From: Eutypella sp. D-1
Taxonomy: Eukaryota; Ascomycota; Sordariomycetes; Xylariales; Diatrypaceae
Direction of reading: 5' to 3'
Length of the DNA: 64,000 nt
Assembly: GCA_023313575.1 (NCBI GenBank)
Contig: JAJTTP010000002.1
Location: forward strand, 2,852,001 to 2,916,000
The notes under the pieces were generated by a model, which worked only from the letters and a program-made list of their open reading frames with translations, did not search any database and was not told the DNA's origin. The first letter of the stretch is position 1. Each line of letters starts with the position of its first letter. Both the position numbers and the translations under genes were made by a program. Below, piece after piece: positions 37,093-47,886 of the stretch.

Positions 37093-38895
37093 ATGGCACA
37101 CCACGCTGGCTATGTCCAGACATCCCTGATCTGGGTCGCCTATGCGGTCGCCGTGGTTCTGGCCCTCATCGCCGCCAGCGTTACGACTTTCATATGGCAG
37201 ACCCCGCGCGACCGTTCTGCTATTGTCAGTATCGTAGCCATCATCAGCATCACCGCCGTTCTCGCGACTATACTACTTATGCCCGTCGACATTGCCCTCG
37301 TATCCTCCACGACCGCTGCCGGCCTTGGTCAAAAGAAGGACTGGGCGACTCCCGAACGGGTCGGGCACATTCTCTATACCCTGAAGGCCGTCTATTACTC
37401 GCTCTACAGTTTAGATGCGATTCTTTGCCTGATAGTCATTCCCTTCTCCTATTTCTGGTACGAGGAGTACGACGAGATCGATGAGCAGGAGGGGACCCAG
37501 ACCCTCAAGAGCAGATTCTGGGGTGCGTTCAAATACACCATCGCCTTTATCTTCCTGGTCGTCATTATATTCCTTGTCGGCTTCTTTGTCCCCGTCGCCG
37601 GAAACCGCGAAGGAAAGCACCTCGACCTCGACTTCTTTAAGCGCCTGCTCCAGGACGAGAACCACGCCGAGAAGGCCCTGACTTTCGGCCTCGGTTTGCT
37701 CATCACCCTGGGCACACTGCTGTACATCCTCTATACCGGCGCCGGGCTCGCCCTGTTGCCCGTCTCTTTCATCAAGTCCGCGCCTTCCATCTCAGCGCCT
37801 CAGCTCTCGGAGGATACGGCGTCTCAGTTGGAACAGAACAGGGAGCGCCAACGACAGATAGATCTGCGCAATGAGGGTCGTCGCCCCGAGGATATGCCGG
37901 CCAAGGACCGACGTGAATTGGAAGCCCTGACCCGCGAGGAGCTCACGCTCGTGCGCCGGGAGAGGCTCGCCGCCGAGGCTCAGGGCGAAGGGAAGAGCGC
38001 CATCGTCCGCTTCTGGCACAAAATCTGCGCCGTACTGCGGCCGCTGAAGCTCATAGGGGGCATCCTGCTCATCCTGCTCGCCCTCCTCATCTGGGTCTCC
38101 ATGCTCATCACGGGCATCGACAAGGCCGCCAACTCGATCTGCAAGCAGCACTGCGGCTACATCCTGGGACACATCAACGTGTTCCAGCCGATCAACTGGA
38201 TCTTCGTGCAGACGGCCCGGGCCTTCCCCGTCGACTACATCCTGATGGCGCTGCTGGTGCTGCTGCTCTTCAGCAGCTCCGTGTCGGGCCTCGCGGCCAT
38301 CGGCATTCGCTTCCTCTGGCTGCGCATCTTCCAGATCCGCAAGGGCCGCACCGCGCCCCAGGCCCTCCTCATGGCCACCGTCATGCTCGCTCTCATGACC
38401 CTCGCCATCAACTACGCCGTCGCGCAGCTCGTCGCCCCCCAGTACGCCACCTACGGCACCCAGACCTTCTGCGACCTGCCGCGCCACCACGCCGACGAGC
38501 AGCCCGACTGCTCCGGCCGCCCCGAGGCCGTGAAGCCGTGCTCCGAGTGGGCGGACTCGCTGTCCTTCTCTTCGTCCGCTGCCTCGTCGCCACAGGTGTG
38601 CACGCCGACGGTAGTGTCGACGTTCCTGAACCGCGTCAACCTCAACTGGACGGTGTTCGGTGCGGTCAACTTCTGGGCGCAGTTCGCATTCCTCGCCGTG
38701 TTCCTCGCCGTGTTTCTCACCGCGCTCTTCCGCGCCCCCCGCTTCGACCCCAGCGACCTCGACGAGCAGGCCGAGGCCGACGAGGAGGAGGGCCTCCTCG
38801 CCAGCACCGGCCGCCGCTTCGGCGCCACCTGGCAGGACATCACCGGCTCCTCTAGGAGGGACCGCTCCGCTGGCCAGTCCAGCAGCGATAGGTAG
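37093..38895 (+). CDS. LMBR1-family membrane protein, lysosomal cobalamin transporter type
   Basis: The single-exon gene encodes 600 aa and matches the layout of fungal LMBD1-like proteins. Human LMBD1 is needed for export of vitamin B12 from lysosomes. Most fungi do not depend on B12, so the substrate in this organism is uncertain. About nine membrane segments can be seen: roughly 12-34, 43-64, 95-122, 145-168, 195-223, 318-339, 380-403, 424-446 and 520-546. They are separated by a charged cytosolic loop (230-310) and a Cys-containing loop (450-510) that includes an S/A-rich insert. The protein ends with an acidic, Gly/Arg/Ser tail. It is tandem with SSB1 but about 1 kb away. Confidence 0.85.
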   Translation: MAHHAGYVQTSLIWVAYAVAVVLALIAASVTTFIWQTPRDRSAIVSIVAIISITAVLATILLMPVDIALVSSTTAAGLGQKKDWATPERVGHILYTLKAVYYSLYSLDAILCLIVIPFSYFWYEEYDEIDEQEGTQTLKSRFWGAFKYTIAFIFLVVIIFLVGFFVPVAGNREGKHLDLDFFKRLLQDENHAEKALTFGLGLLITLGTLLYILYTGAGLALLPVSFIKSAPSISAPQLSEDTASQLEQNRERQRQIDLRNEGRRPEDMPAKDRRELEALTREELTLVRRERLAAEAQGEGKSAIVRFWHKICAVLRPLKLIGGILLILLALLIWVSMLITGIDKAANSICKQHCGYILGHINVFQPINWIFVQTARAFPVDYILMALLVLLLFSSSVSGLAAIGIRFLWLRIFQIRKGRTAPQALLMATVMLALMTLAINYAVAQLVAPQYATYGTQTFCDLPRHHADEQPDCSGRPEAVKPCSEWADSLSFSSSAASSPQVCTPTVVSTFLNRVNLNWTVFGAVNFWAQFAFLAVFLAVFLTALFRAPRFDPSDLDEQAEADEEEGLLASTGRRFGATWQDITGSSRRDRSAGQSSSDR

Positions 38896-40057
38896 CTTGG
38901 TTTGATACAAGGCACATGCGTACAAACAATCATACATGTCACCTTGGATTCACACGATTAAATAAGTATGAAAAGAAAAAGAAAAAAGGATAAAAAAGGG
39001 GGCGGAGATTGTATCACTTGAGAGGGCTCGCGGCAGATTGATCTCTATCCCATCCCATGGCGATCCCGAGTATTGGGCCAAGTCGAGGCTGGGTTCGGTT
39101 CGTCGTTCTCCCGCTAATTACGTTTATTTTCTTTTTTCTTCTTTCTCTCTCCTTGAATGTCTTATGCGAGAGGCTTATTGAGCAGAAACAGGGAGCAAGA
39201 AGGGGGGACCCCGTCCATATATAGATAGTTCTTCTGTCTGCTACCGCGGTTCACGGGAAAGAGAACCTGAATTTCCCTGTGACACGGCACGGTATGGCAC
39301 GGTCAATGTAAGATGGACGGACGTCGGGCTCGTTGAGTGTTGACTATTGAGTTGGGCCGGGTCGGGCAGAGCAAGGAGCCAGCTTGGAGGCGGTCTTTGG
39401 AACACGCGGTAGGACTACGGGGCGAAAGAGAGGGAAGGGAGTATGGAAGGCAAGGCGAACACGGAGTTAGGAGGTCACACACAGTTTTTTTTCTTCTTTT
39501 TTTAAAAAAAAAAACAACAGAGAAAACTTTTTCAGTATTACATTATGTCGTTGTTGGCTGGTCATGCATGCAATGTTTCCGGGGAGTTCTAGGGGGGGGG
39601 GGGGTGAATGGATGATAAGTGAATGAGTAGGGGTACCATAGCAAAAGAATTGATGTATTGTTATTCATCCCCCCTTGCAGATTCTACTGAACTACGGCCA
39701 CGCGACGGGAGTATTATAACACTGTATATAGTAGTAGATCGGCGCCTTTTCTTCTCTTTCTTTTCCTTTCTTTTATTTGATTTTTTTTCTTCTTTGGTTT
39801 GTTACCGGGAAAAATGATCCCCCTACATTACATGCAAACGTACGTCATTGTGCTCGTAAAATCGAATACACGGTATCACCTTGGATTTGATGGGTGGTTC
39901 CCTGGTCACGGCGGATATCCCGGCTAACCGCAGGAAGGGGGGGAACACTAGATAGGTTTGTAGGTGTTCTCACATTACGTTTTTATGTAACCATCCCAAA
40001 TTCCCCGGTCCTTATTTACCGTTTTTCTTTTGATATTCATGATTCGTAAATGTATAT
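38896..40057. other. Intergenic between convergent genes
   Basis: The LMBD1-like gene and UAP1 converge here, so it holds two 3' flanks. It includes T/A homopolymers near 39485-39515 and a 13-nt G run at 39592-39604. No gene is supported. Confidence 0.55.
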
Positions 40058-41692
40058 TTAGAGAGTGTCCCGGTCGATCGTCTGTCCCTTGAGACTCTCG
40101 AGACCCTCGCCGGCCTAGTTACGCAGAGTAGTTGATTAGAAATTGAGCTGGGTGTATGAAAGAGGGGGGTTTGGAAAAGACGGGGTCTAAAAACTCACAT
40201 AGCTCTTCAGAGGGGGTACCTCGACACCGTCGACGGCGACGGTGGCGCCGGCGGCCTCGAGCCAGCGCTTGCCCTGGGACATGATGTCGGTGCGGCTGGT
40301 GTAGGGCCCATCGACGGGGGTGGAGACGAAGGCGCCGGTGGCGTCGTCGCGCTTGGGGTCGGCGTTCTTAAGGGGCGAGAACTCCTCCTCGCGGCGGACC
40401 TCGAAGGATGCGAAGCGGTCGAGGCTGACCCACTTGAAGTTGTCGAAGACGAACTGCTCAAGCTTGATGCCGTTAGGCGACTGCACGTCGGTGACCTTGG
40501 CGCCCGTGGCCAGGTCCAGGTACGGGATCTTCTTCCGCGCCACGTGCGGCGGCAATCGGTTGACGTCCTCGCCCATGCCGTCCAGGTACGCGAACGAGTA
40601 GTAGTGGTTGACGATGTTGGCGGCGCGGAACTTGAGCACGCCCGGCTGGCGCGGGTCCTCGGCCTCCGCCGTCTCCTTGTCGATCTCCGAGTACTCGACG
40701 ACGTCGGGCTTGCCGTTCTTCTGCACGATGAGGCCGACGGACTCGCTGGCGTTGCGCTTGCGCACGACCTTGGTGGCGATGCTGGCGCCCCGCTCGGCCG
40801 CGAACCCGATGAAGATCGGGTCCGCGACCTTGGACAGGCAGTTGTCCACGCAGTACGCGTAGACGTGCTCGACGCCGGCCGCCGCCATCGACGCCAGCAC
40901 CCCTTCGTCCTGCATCGCCTTGTACAGGCCGCCATTGCCGTCGGGGGCCACCGCTACCCGCCCCTTGGCCTCCAGCATGATCTTCCCGTCGTTCGCGATG
41001 CACGGCAGCACCCCCTGTTCAAAAATCGTCACCTGGCCCGGCGCGAGCCCGAAGTTCGGCTTCCCGCCCTGCTGCCGTCGCTTATTGTCGGCCTCGCTGA
41101 GCTCGGCCAGCCCTTCCTCGCCCTTGAAGAACTTCTCCGTCGGCACCCGCGTCGGTCCGCTGGTCATCACGTACCAGGGCACGACGACGTCGGAGGCGTT
41201 CTTGCCGGCCTTCTGGGCGGCCAGCTCCTGGACCTTGAGGATGCGCTCGGCCTGGATCTCGAACAGCGTCTTTCCCGAGGGCAGGCCGATGTTGTAGCAG
41301 CCCTTGGGGGCCTTGCTGCCCAACCGCGTGCCCTGACCGCCGGCCAACAGCACGACGGCGACCTTGTTCTCCGCGATCAGGTCCAAGCCCTTGTTATACC
41401 ACCGGTCGATGTCGGCCGGCTTCGAGTCGAGGATGCTGGCTACGGCGCCTTCGGGCAGCGGCTCTACGACGGAGGTGGCGGTGTCCCCTTCCTCCTTGGG
41501 AGGGTTCAGAGCGAGGTCACGCAGGGCGTTGACCCGCACGGGATCGATCTTGAGCAGTTGGTTAAAGAAGGCCTCCTTTTCGGCCTCGCTCAGCTCGTCG
41601 TAGAAAGTGAATACGTGGCCCTGACCGGCGCCCTCGAACTTGGTCTTCAGGTCCTTCACGTTTTCGGGCGTGAACTTCTTTGTGTCTGCCAT
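40058..41692 (-). CDS. UAP1: UDP-N-acetylglucosamine pyrophosphorylase
   Basis: The enzyme makes UDP-GlcNAc from UTP and GlcNAc-1-phosphate, the last cytosolic step that supplies chitin, N-glycans and GPI anchors. The model has two exons: 40199-41692 and 40058-40114 (84-bp intron, GTGAGT...CTAG), 516 aa. Reading straight through the donor would end the protein 3 codons later (V-S-F); splicing instead adds [11 protein letters not shown], the family's usual C-terminal A/G-G-E-G-L-E motif. The nucleotide-binding signature [10 protein letters not shown] lies at 116-125, followed by [10 protein letters not shown]. Other family blocks are [18 protein letters not shown] and P-D-G-N-G-G-L-Y. It should be an essential housekeeping gene. 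Confidence 0.96.
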
Positions 41693-43674
41693 GGTGACGG
41701 TGTTGCTACAGGTGACGATGGTGGCGGCGGTGTTAGTGGTGTTGTTGGAGGATTGAAGTTAGTCGAAATAACGGGAAGATCCTTTTTTAAAAAACAAGGA
41801 AATGAGACGGTGTTTATATATCCAAGTAGATATATTCTTGGGTATATATATGTGTGTGTTTGTGTGGCCTACCAAGTTGGTAGATGTTACGTAGCGCAGA
41901 GGGGGCGGAGGGGCACAGAGTAAGCGGTCAGTGGACAAAACAAAGGGGGGATACAGAGAGAAAAGTGATGTCAATACCTAACGTCCTTAAAGAGCTAGGG
42001 GGTTTATATTTAGAGGGTCAATCTACCTTAGGTATGTAGCTAAATACGGCCTTATCTACAACACTGAGAGGTCAAGTTTCGAAGCTTGTCAGTTTAGCTC
42101 TTTCTAAAGTAAACAAGGATCAAGTCAAGTTCACGGGTTGTTATTTCGATGCATGCAGGTAAGCTAGCAGCATCATCTAGAGTGGTGATTTAGTGGTGCT
42201 GACCCCTACTTAGTATCTACTCTTCGTTATTTCTCCATTTTATATTAATTTATCTAAACGTGAACCTCGAATCGGACACACAAGACGTTCCTACGAATAA
42301 AATCAATGAACAGAGGGACAAGGAACAAGAAAAAAAAAACGAAAGAAACTCAGATAACCCGGAAACACGAATCAGAAGCAGACGGGGAGGGTGGGGCATC
42401 GCATCAGAGGGTACATAGATCGGGTAGGGGGGGCTACCTGCTAACTGCTTCCTATCCCTTCAGCCCCTCAGCCCCTCTTATGTACCCCCCCCCCCCTCTG
42501 CCCCTCCACTAGCGTCACTAAGTTTCCTCTTCATCAACCCATCCTGAGCCCTTTTCTTCTGTTGGGCAACCTTAGAGCGGATGCTACCTCGTAAAATACT
42601 TAACTAGCCCATGTTGGTTTAATAAACACTGAACAGCATATAAACTCGACATGCAGGCAAATACCTCTCTCCTATTGGCTAACCTGGGAGAATGCGGCTG
42701 CTCAATTACGATCTTGTTGAGGCATGGGGCAGGGGGCGGGGGGTATGAGGCACCATTAAGTCACCTCACCGTCAGGCCTAGCCCGTCGAGCGAGAGACGT
42801 ATTATTTATTGCGTGCATGAATTATCCATCCGTAGTCGTGCATGTTCGGAAGTCGAAGGGGGGCATGAACAACCGGATCTTAAACCCTCTGAATCGTTTC
42901 ACCGCATATCCTCTCCGGGAAGAAAACAGAAAGATAAAATATAAAGAATAAAGAAAACAGAGAGCGGCGAAAAACTGCATGCTACCGTAAACCCCAGCTG
43001 CTTGGTTCTCAAAGCTACCGAAACCCCCAGCCTTTTTTGTCACTTACTCTCGTAATCCCTGACCCCCATCCGACGAGTCGGAAAACGGGATGCAGAGAGA
43101 CCGGCAAACATGGCTTGGCGCCGTCTCATCCTTTTGTTGATGCCGGGTTCAGTCCGTTTGATACGAGGCGCAGGTACCGATGGAGTGATACCGACAATAC
43201 ATCGTGGCTATGCTTCAGCCATCCAGTACGGCTGTTTGCTTGCGTGAACCACGCTCCAGCAATATGGTATGAAGTGCGACACAAGGTAGGACCAGGTAAA
43301 GATTTAGATCCCTGATCATCGTATGTGCAGGAGCTTCGCCGTAGAAAGATCACCTCGCCCATGTCAGGGGTGTCCAATCAGCGACCCAACGACGACCAAC
43401 TACAGCCGTTCTCGGTGATCAGGCTGAAGGCTGCTAAGAGGTAACTTGGTAATCATACAAGAGGATAAGGCCTTAGGGTTAGGGCTATACTATTATCGTA
43501 TTTCTTAGATATGCAATTACGCAGGGACTCACACATAGTCGTCCGGATGCTCAATGGACTTGGCTGGAGAAGCATCGCAGATCAGGCCGCAGCGTTGTTG
43601 TCCTCAAACTTACACGGTTGACCCAAAGAGCCTATACGCACAGGACGACCCCTCCCTCCACACCCCAAAGACAC
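41693..43674. other. Intergenic, UAP1 promoter side
   Basis: Nearly 2 kb with no supported gene. Visible items are a TATATATGTGTGTG run near 41843-41860, a 12-nt C homopolymer at 42485-42496, and two head-to-tail TTAGGG units at 43473-43484. Confidence 0.55.
43473..43484 (+). repeat. Interstitial (TTAGGG)2
   Basis: Two perfect units of the telomere repeat used by most filamentous fungi, inside non-coding DNA about 190 bp upstream of the kinase-like pseudogene. Confidence 0.9.
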
Positions 43675-44587
43675 ATGCCTCCACGACTAATTGAAATCGG
43701 CAAGATCCAGATCCTTGGACAGACCTTAAATAACGTTGTCTATGCAGTCGCTAACGACAGCAGCACCGGGCTAGCCAAGGACAGCCCCACGGTTCTCAAA
43801 GGCGGAACGGTCTGGTACGAGGGACGGGAGGCCGTGGGGCCCAACAAGGAAATAGCAGTGTCCGACCAAACACCCAGGAAAAAAGCCAACATCTACCAGA
43901 TCCTTGGATACCACGACCATATTCTGAGGTATCATGGCATCGAGATCAGCGTTCTCGACGGCCACGGTCCGGAGCCGAAAGCCTGGGCGTTGCGCCTGGA
44001 GCGAGCTCCTCACGGTGATCTTCGTAACAAGATTGTGAAAAGTTCTACGAGTCCTCCCGACCGGGTAACCCGACTCCATGTGGCCCGCCAGTTCGCCCAA
44101 GGCCTCGCCTATCTCCACCGACATGAGGCCATTTGGGGCGACCTCTCGACGCGCAGTGCCTTTCTATTCGACGGATGGCCACGTGAAGCTTGGCGATTTT
44201 GCCGATTCGGACAAACTGGATCGTTATTCCACTGAGTGGTATATGTGTGAAGACCGCTATTGCCCACCAGGGTCGAATAGGCCTCATCGGAATACCGTTG
44301 GAACCATGAATCGGGACCTGTTCGCCCTCGGGAGCGCCATCTACGAGATCCTCGAGTGGAAGGTGCCGTACGGCACCAGGTTCGAGTTATATGGTAACGA
44401 TGTCTTCGAGGCGTTATCCCCGGGCGAATGGCCGGAACTGTCGGATGGGAATCCTGCTAGGGCAATTATCGAAAAGCTCTGGGCGTATTCGTACGGGTCA
44501 CCTCAAGAAGTGGTTGACGATCTGCAGAGCCTGTTGCTGTCTTATGATCGGTCTCCGTTGCTACAAAATAGAGGGCACCTCTCTTAG
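43675..44587 (+). pseudogene. Frameshifted fungal kinase-like gene
   Basis: Two overlapping frames together encode a protein-kinase-like fold of about 303 aa. Frame 1 runs from the ATG at 43675 through V-L-K, I-Y-Q-I-L-G-Y-H-D-H-I-L-R-Y-H-G and A-Y-L-H-R-H to the catalytic loop G-D-L-S-T-R-S-A-F-L-F. Frame 2 resumes at once with D-G-H-V-K-L-G-D-F-A-D-S and continues to a normal kinase C-lobe, ending at 44587. One extra base near 44173-44174 explains the shift. Even in the joined reading, the metal-binding Asn is Ser and DFG is DFA, so catalysis is doubtful. It could be a young pseudogene, a pseudokinase or a base-calling error. Confidence 0.75.
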
Positions 44588-44957
44588 GAAACCATATGTG
44601 TCTACATGCGCGGACCATTCACGATGGCTCGGCGAGAAGTGTTATGCCGCCCCTTTTCAACCCTTATTTGTGCATTGCCGGTAGGTAGTATGCATAGACT
44701 TTTGGAATTGTCGCTGATGTGGCTGTTACATGGACACATCTACGACTTGAGTTGGAACTTGAACCCGCGAAGCTGATTGGTTCAAAAGATAGACTAGTCG
44801 TAAAACTGGGCCAGTGGCAAGGTTGGAAATTCGAACTACCCATGTATGTAGAAGGGGCGACCTGAGTACTTAAAAAGCAATTGAGAACCACAACCGCGCA
44901 TCTGGTTACACCTTCCGGGAAACTGAGGAGTATGTAGTTCGTTATAGTTATTACATC
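44588..44957. other. Intergenic, glycosylase promoter
   Basis: A 370-bp gap between the kinase remnant and the DNA glycosylase. No feature is supported beyond a presumed promoter. Confidence 0.5.
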
Positions 44958-46100
44958 ATGGTGAGCGAAGGGACAGGAGAGGATGCAGGAGCAGCCGAGC
45001 CTCCTAAGGAACCCAGTTTCCGAGGTCGCCTGCAACTGAAAGATTTCATGTTCGTCTCCAAGAGTAGCAGCAGCAGCACCACGCCCCCATGCTCGTCAAC
45101 AGCAACAGCGACGGAAACAGGTATGAGACGAAGTTCTACAATTTCTGCACCGCCCTCGGTAGGAGCCATGGCGCCGTCCCGCCTGTCAGCATCGTCAGCA
45201 TCGGCCCCAGCATCGCCACCGGCGAAGAAACCTAGAACCCGTAAGCGAAAGGCCGAGGAGGAATCGGAGGAATCAGCCACAACCAACAATGCCATCACCA
45301 CCACATCCACCACTTCAGCGTCAGCCTCAACACAATCTGCCTTCTTCACCACCACCCCCGCCTCATCCCCTTCAGTATCTCCAGTAAAACGCGGTCGCAA
45401 GGGCCGCAGCACAGGCTATGCGCCGCCGTCGATGTACGCGCACCTACCGTACCTACCGGACGCGGTGGCGCCGGGGATGCTGATCCTATTCATCGGGCTG
45501 AACCCGGGGGTCGAGACGGCGCGGACGGGGCACGCGTACGCGCACCCGTCGAATTTGTTCTGGAAGCTGCTGTACAGCAGCGGGATCACGCCGGAGCTCT
45601 GCGCGGCGCGCGAGGACCGCGACATGCCGCGGCGCTACGGCCTGGGCCTCACGAACATTGTGGCGCGCCCCTCGCGCAGCGGCGCCGAGCTCAGCCGCGC
45701 CGAGATGGACGACGGTGTCGCCGACCTCGACCGCAAGTGCGCCCGCTGGCGCCCCGAGGTCGCCTGCGTCGTCGGCAAGGGGATCTGGGAGAGCGTCTAC
45801 CGCGTCCGCCACGCCGGCCGTCCCCTCCCCGCCGCCGAGTTCCGCTATGGTTGGCAGCGCGGCGACGCCGCGCGCATGGGCGTCGTCGAGGACGAGGATG
45901 CTGTCTCTGAGGGCGGTAAGGGTCCTTGGCCCGGCGCTAGGGTCTTCGTTGCTTCCAGCACTAGTGGCCTCGCTGCCTCCCTTCGCCCCGAGGAGAAGGA
46001 GAGGATATGGAAGGAGCTCGGCGACTGGTGCGTCGCGAGGAGAAAGGAGAGGGAGGAAGAGGCTGCGCGGGAGTCGATGGTCTCAAGTACTTCTAAGTAG
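44958..46100 (+). CDS. G/T(U) mismatch-specific DNA glycosylase (Mug/TDG family)
   Basis: The enzyme removes uracil or thymine from G:U and G:T mispairs to start base excision repair. S. pombe Thp1 is the best-known fungal relative. The single-exon gene encodes 380 aa. A low-complexity Ser/Thr/Ala N-terminus with a basic patch (R-K-R-K near 95-98) runs to about residue 150 and may bind DNA or direct nuclear import. The catalytic domain follows: G-L-N-P-G at 180-184 with the catalytic Asn182, G-H-A-Y-A-H-P-S-N-L-F-W-K-L-L at 191-205, G-L-T-N-I-V-A-R-P-S at 230-239, and A-S-S-T-S-G-L near 332-338, the position of the mismatch-reading loop. Sequence from about 45,400 on is clearly more GC-rich than the N-terminal part. 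Confidence 0.92.
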   Translation: MVSEGTGEDAGAAEPPKEPSFRGRLQLKDFMFVSKSSSSSTTPPCSSTATATETGMRRSSTISAPPSVGAMAPSRLSASSASAPASPPAKKPRTRKRKAEEESEESATTNNAITTTSTTSASASTQSAFFTTTPASSPSVSPVKRGRKGRSTGYAPPSMYAHLPYLPDAVAPGMLILFIGLNPGVETARTGHAYAHPSNLFWKLLYSSGITPELCAAREDRDMPRRYGLGLTNIVARPSRSGAELSRAEMDDGVADLDRKCARWRPEVACVVGKGIWESVYRVRHAGRPLPAAEFRYGWQRGDAARMGVVEDEDAVSEGGKGPWPGARVFVASSTSGLAASLRPEEKERIWKELGDWCVARRKEREEEAARESMVSSTSK

Positions 46101-46768
46101 GACAAATCGGCGCTGCTGATTTGTGTCGTTTAGCGTGATATCAGGCATTGCACAAGAGGCGTTCCGATATGGGTTTCGTCATCATTTGAGGTCCGCATTA
46201 TTTTAGTCAGTTCGCTCAGTTCAGACATCTAGCAGTAGGTAGAGAGTAGATTTCGCGTCTTCGCATGTACCCATGTTCATTCACCCAGTAGTCACGGTCG
46301 GTGTGATAGTCTATCGGTGATTGAGTATATGTATGTACATCGGTTTCTCGTATTTACAGACCCCATAACGTGAGCTAAGTCATCCATCCTAGTCATATAC
46401 AGGATAAGCGTACAGCGTTATTTTCCAGCAGCGGCTACCCAAACACATCCATCTCGTCAGTCACACGAAGTCGTTCATTGGAGAGGATCTCCCTCTCCCC
46501 GCCAGGTCCGCTACAGTTATCCATTTATTTCGTTAAAAGAATTAGGCCGCGAGGCCACGTCTCCTCGTCCTGCATAGCGGACCTCTCTCACCCCCCACTC
46601 CAGTCCTCTCTCATAACGCTTTTGTCCGGTCAAGCGAGGGTATCTTGGGAAGAATAAAAAAAAAAGAGAGAAAATAATGCACATAACAGGAGCTTGTGAT
46701 TTGAGGCAATTACAATAGAGCGAAACGGAAAAACAAAAACAAAAAAACAAGAGATAGGGTCGAGTTAA
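46101..46768. other. Intergenic between convergent genes
   Basis: 0.67 kb between the glycosylase and the secreted-protein gene, holding two 3' flanks. A-rich runs lie at about 46,657-46,675 and 46,729-46,750. No gene is visible. Confidence 0.55.
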
Positions 46769-47886
46769 TCACACCGCGAAGGCGAGCGCGAGCGCGGTGG
46801 AGATGACGGGCCACCAGCCGGCTGAACGAAGCATGGCCATAAGGCTGTCAGAGGCGTCGTTGGGGTCGTCCTCGCCACCGGCGGCGGTGGTGCCGTTGGG
46901 GAGGGTACCATCGATGTAGATGTAGGTGCGACCGTCGGTATCGTTCTTCACCACATCGACGAGGGTCTTGTTGAGGCCCTCGTAGCTGCCGTTGCCGATG
47001 ACGCTGCGGAAGTACTCGTCGTCGCCGTTATCGTCGCAGCTGCACTCGTCGTACTTCCCGCATATGCAGGTCACGGGTTTCGTCTCGTTCTGATTCGTCG
47101 TCGCGTTGTGGTAGTGGTACGTGTGCGAGTAGGGGTACATGTACGCGCCGTGCGCTAGGTACGCTCCCCCCAGGAATCCGACCGCCGCGCCACCCAGCAC
47201 GAACGGCGCGATGCCGCCCGGCGTCCTGCCCCCGGCCTTGTACGGTTCCCGCGCCCCACCACTATAGAACGCGCCGCCGGCTCCGAACGCCGGCGTCACG
47301 CCGCTGCCTGTTGTCGTCCGGCCTCCTGTGTTGGATGACGGGGATCCCCTCCCGCTGTTCCGGATGTCAGTAAGAATGAGTCTAGGCACAGATTATCCTT
47401 TCATCGCATAGTGCATTGCGATTTTGCCCGATGGGCTCGGGATGTTGCGCGACAAGGATGTCGCGAGGGGGGGGGGGGGGTAAGAACATACCCGCTTGAA
47501 CCGCTTGAGCCTCCACCAGAACCTCCGCGAGAGCCCCCACTTGAGCCTGTGATACCTGTGTTAGCAATGCGAAAACTATGTCCGTTGGGGAAGAAGACAC
47601 GTCTGGCCCGTGCCATCAAGGTTTGTCGCTTACCGCCTCCTCTGCTACCGCCGGAGCTGCCGCCGCCACCGCGACCACCGCCGCCACCTCCTCCCTTCCG
47701 CTTCCATAGTTCCTCTTCCGTCTCCGACCGCGCGGCGATCTCCGGCGCTTCCGATTGCGGCCGCTGCTGCGGGCTCGCGTCTAATGCGACCGCCGGGTCT
47801 GATGCAGGGTTCGGCGCGGCGACTGCGCCGCCGATGAGGCTCGGTGCGAGCGTCGCCGCGGCGACCACCAAGCCGCTGATCTTCAT
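46769..47886 (-). CDS. Secreted, probably GPI-anchored Gly-rich protein
   Basis: The function is unknown. The proposed model has three exons: 47634-47886, 47492-47546 and 46769-47354 (introns 87 and 137 bp), 297 aa. It has a signal peptide (M-K-I-S-G-L-V-V... to about residue 24), a Gly/Arg/Ser-rich segment, a hydrophobic span near 151-174, and a cysteine block C-I-C-G-K-Y-D-E-C-S-C-D-D-N with Cys at 199, 201, 207 and 209. The C-terminal hydrophobic tail fits a GPI-anchor signal. The Cys block is a pattern I associate with a conserved fungal domain of unknown function (possibly DUF7732; from memory, not checked). Splice choices keep the frame and the Gly/Ser pattern. The acceptor at 47355 has an alternative near 47394. 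A 14-nt G run lies inside the second intron. Confidence 0.75.

Noticed and set aside
37792..38937. 381-codon minus-strand frame opposite the LMBD1-like gene
   Set aside because: Ala/Gly/Glu/Arg-rich shadow; the plus strand shows clear membrane segments.
40544..41923. 459-codon plus-strand frame opposite UAP1
   Set aside because: Shadow frame of codon-biased GC-rich UAP1, with no family motifs.
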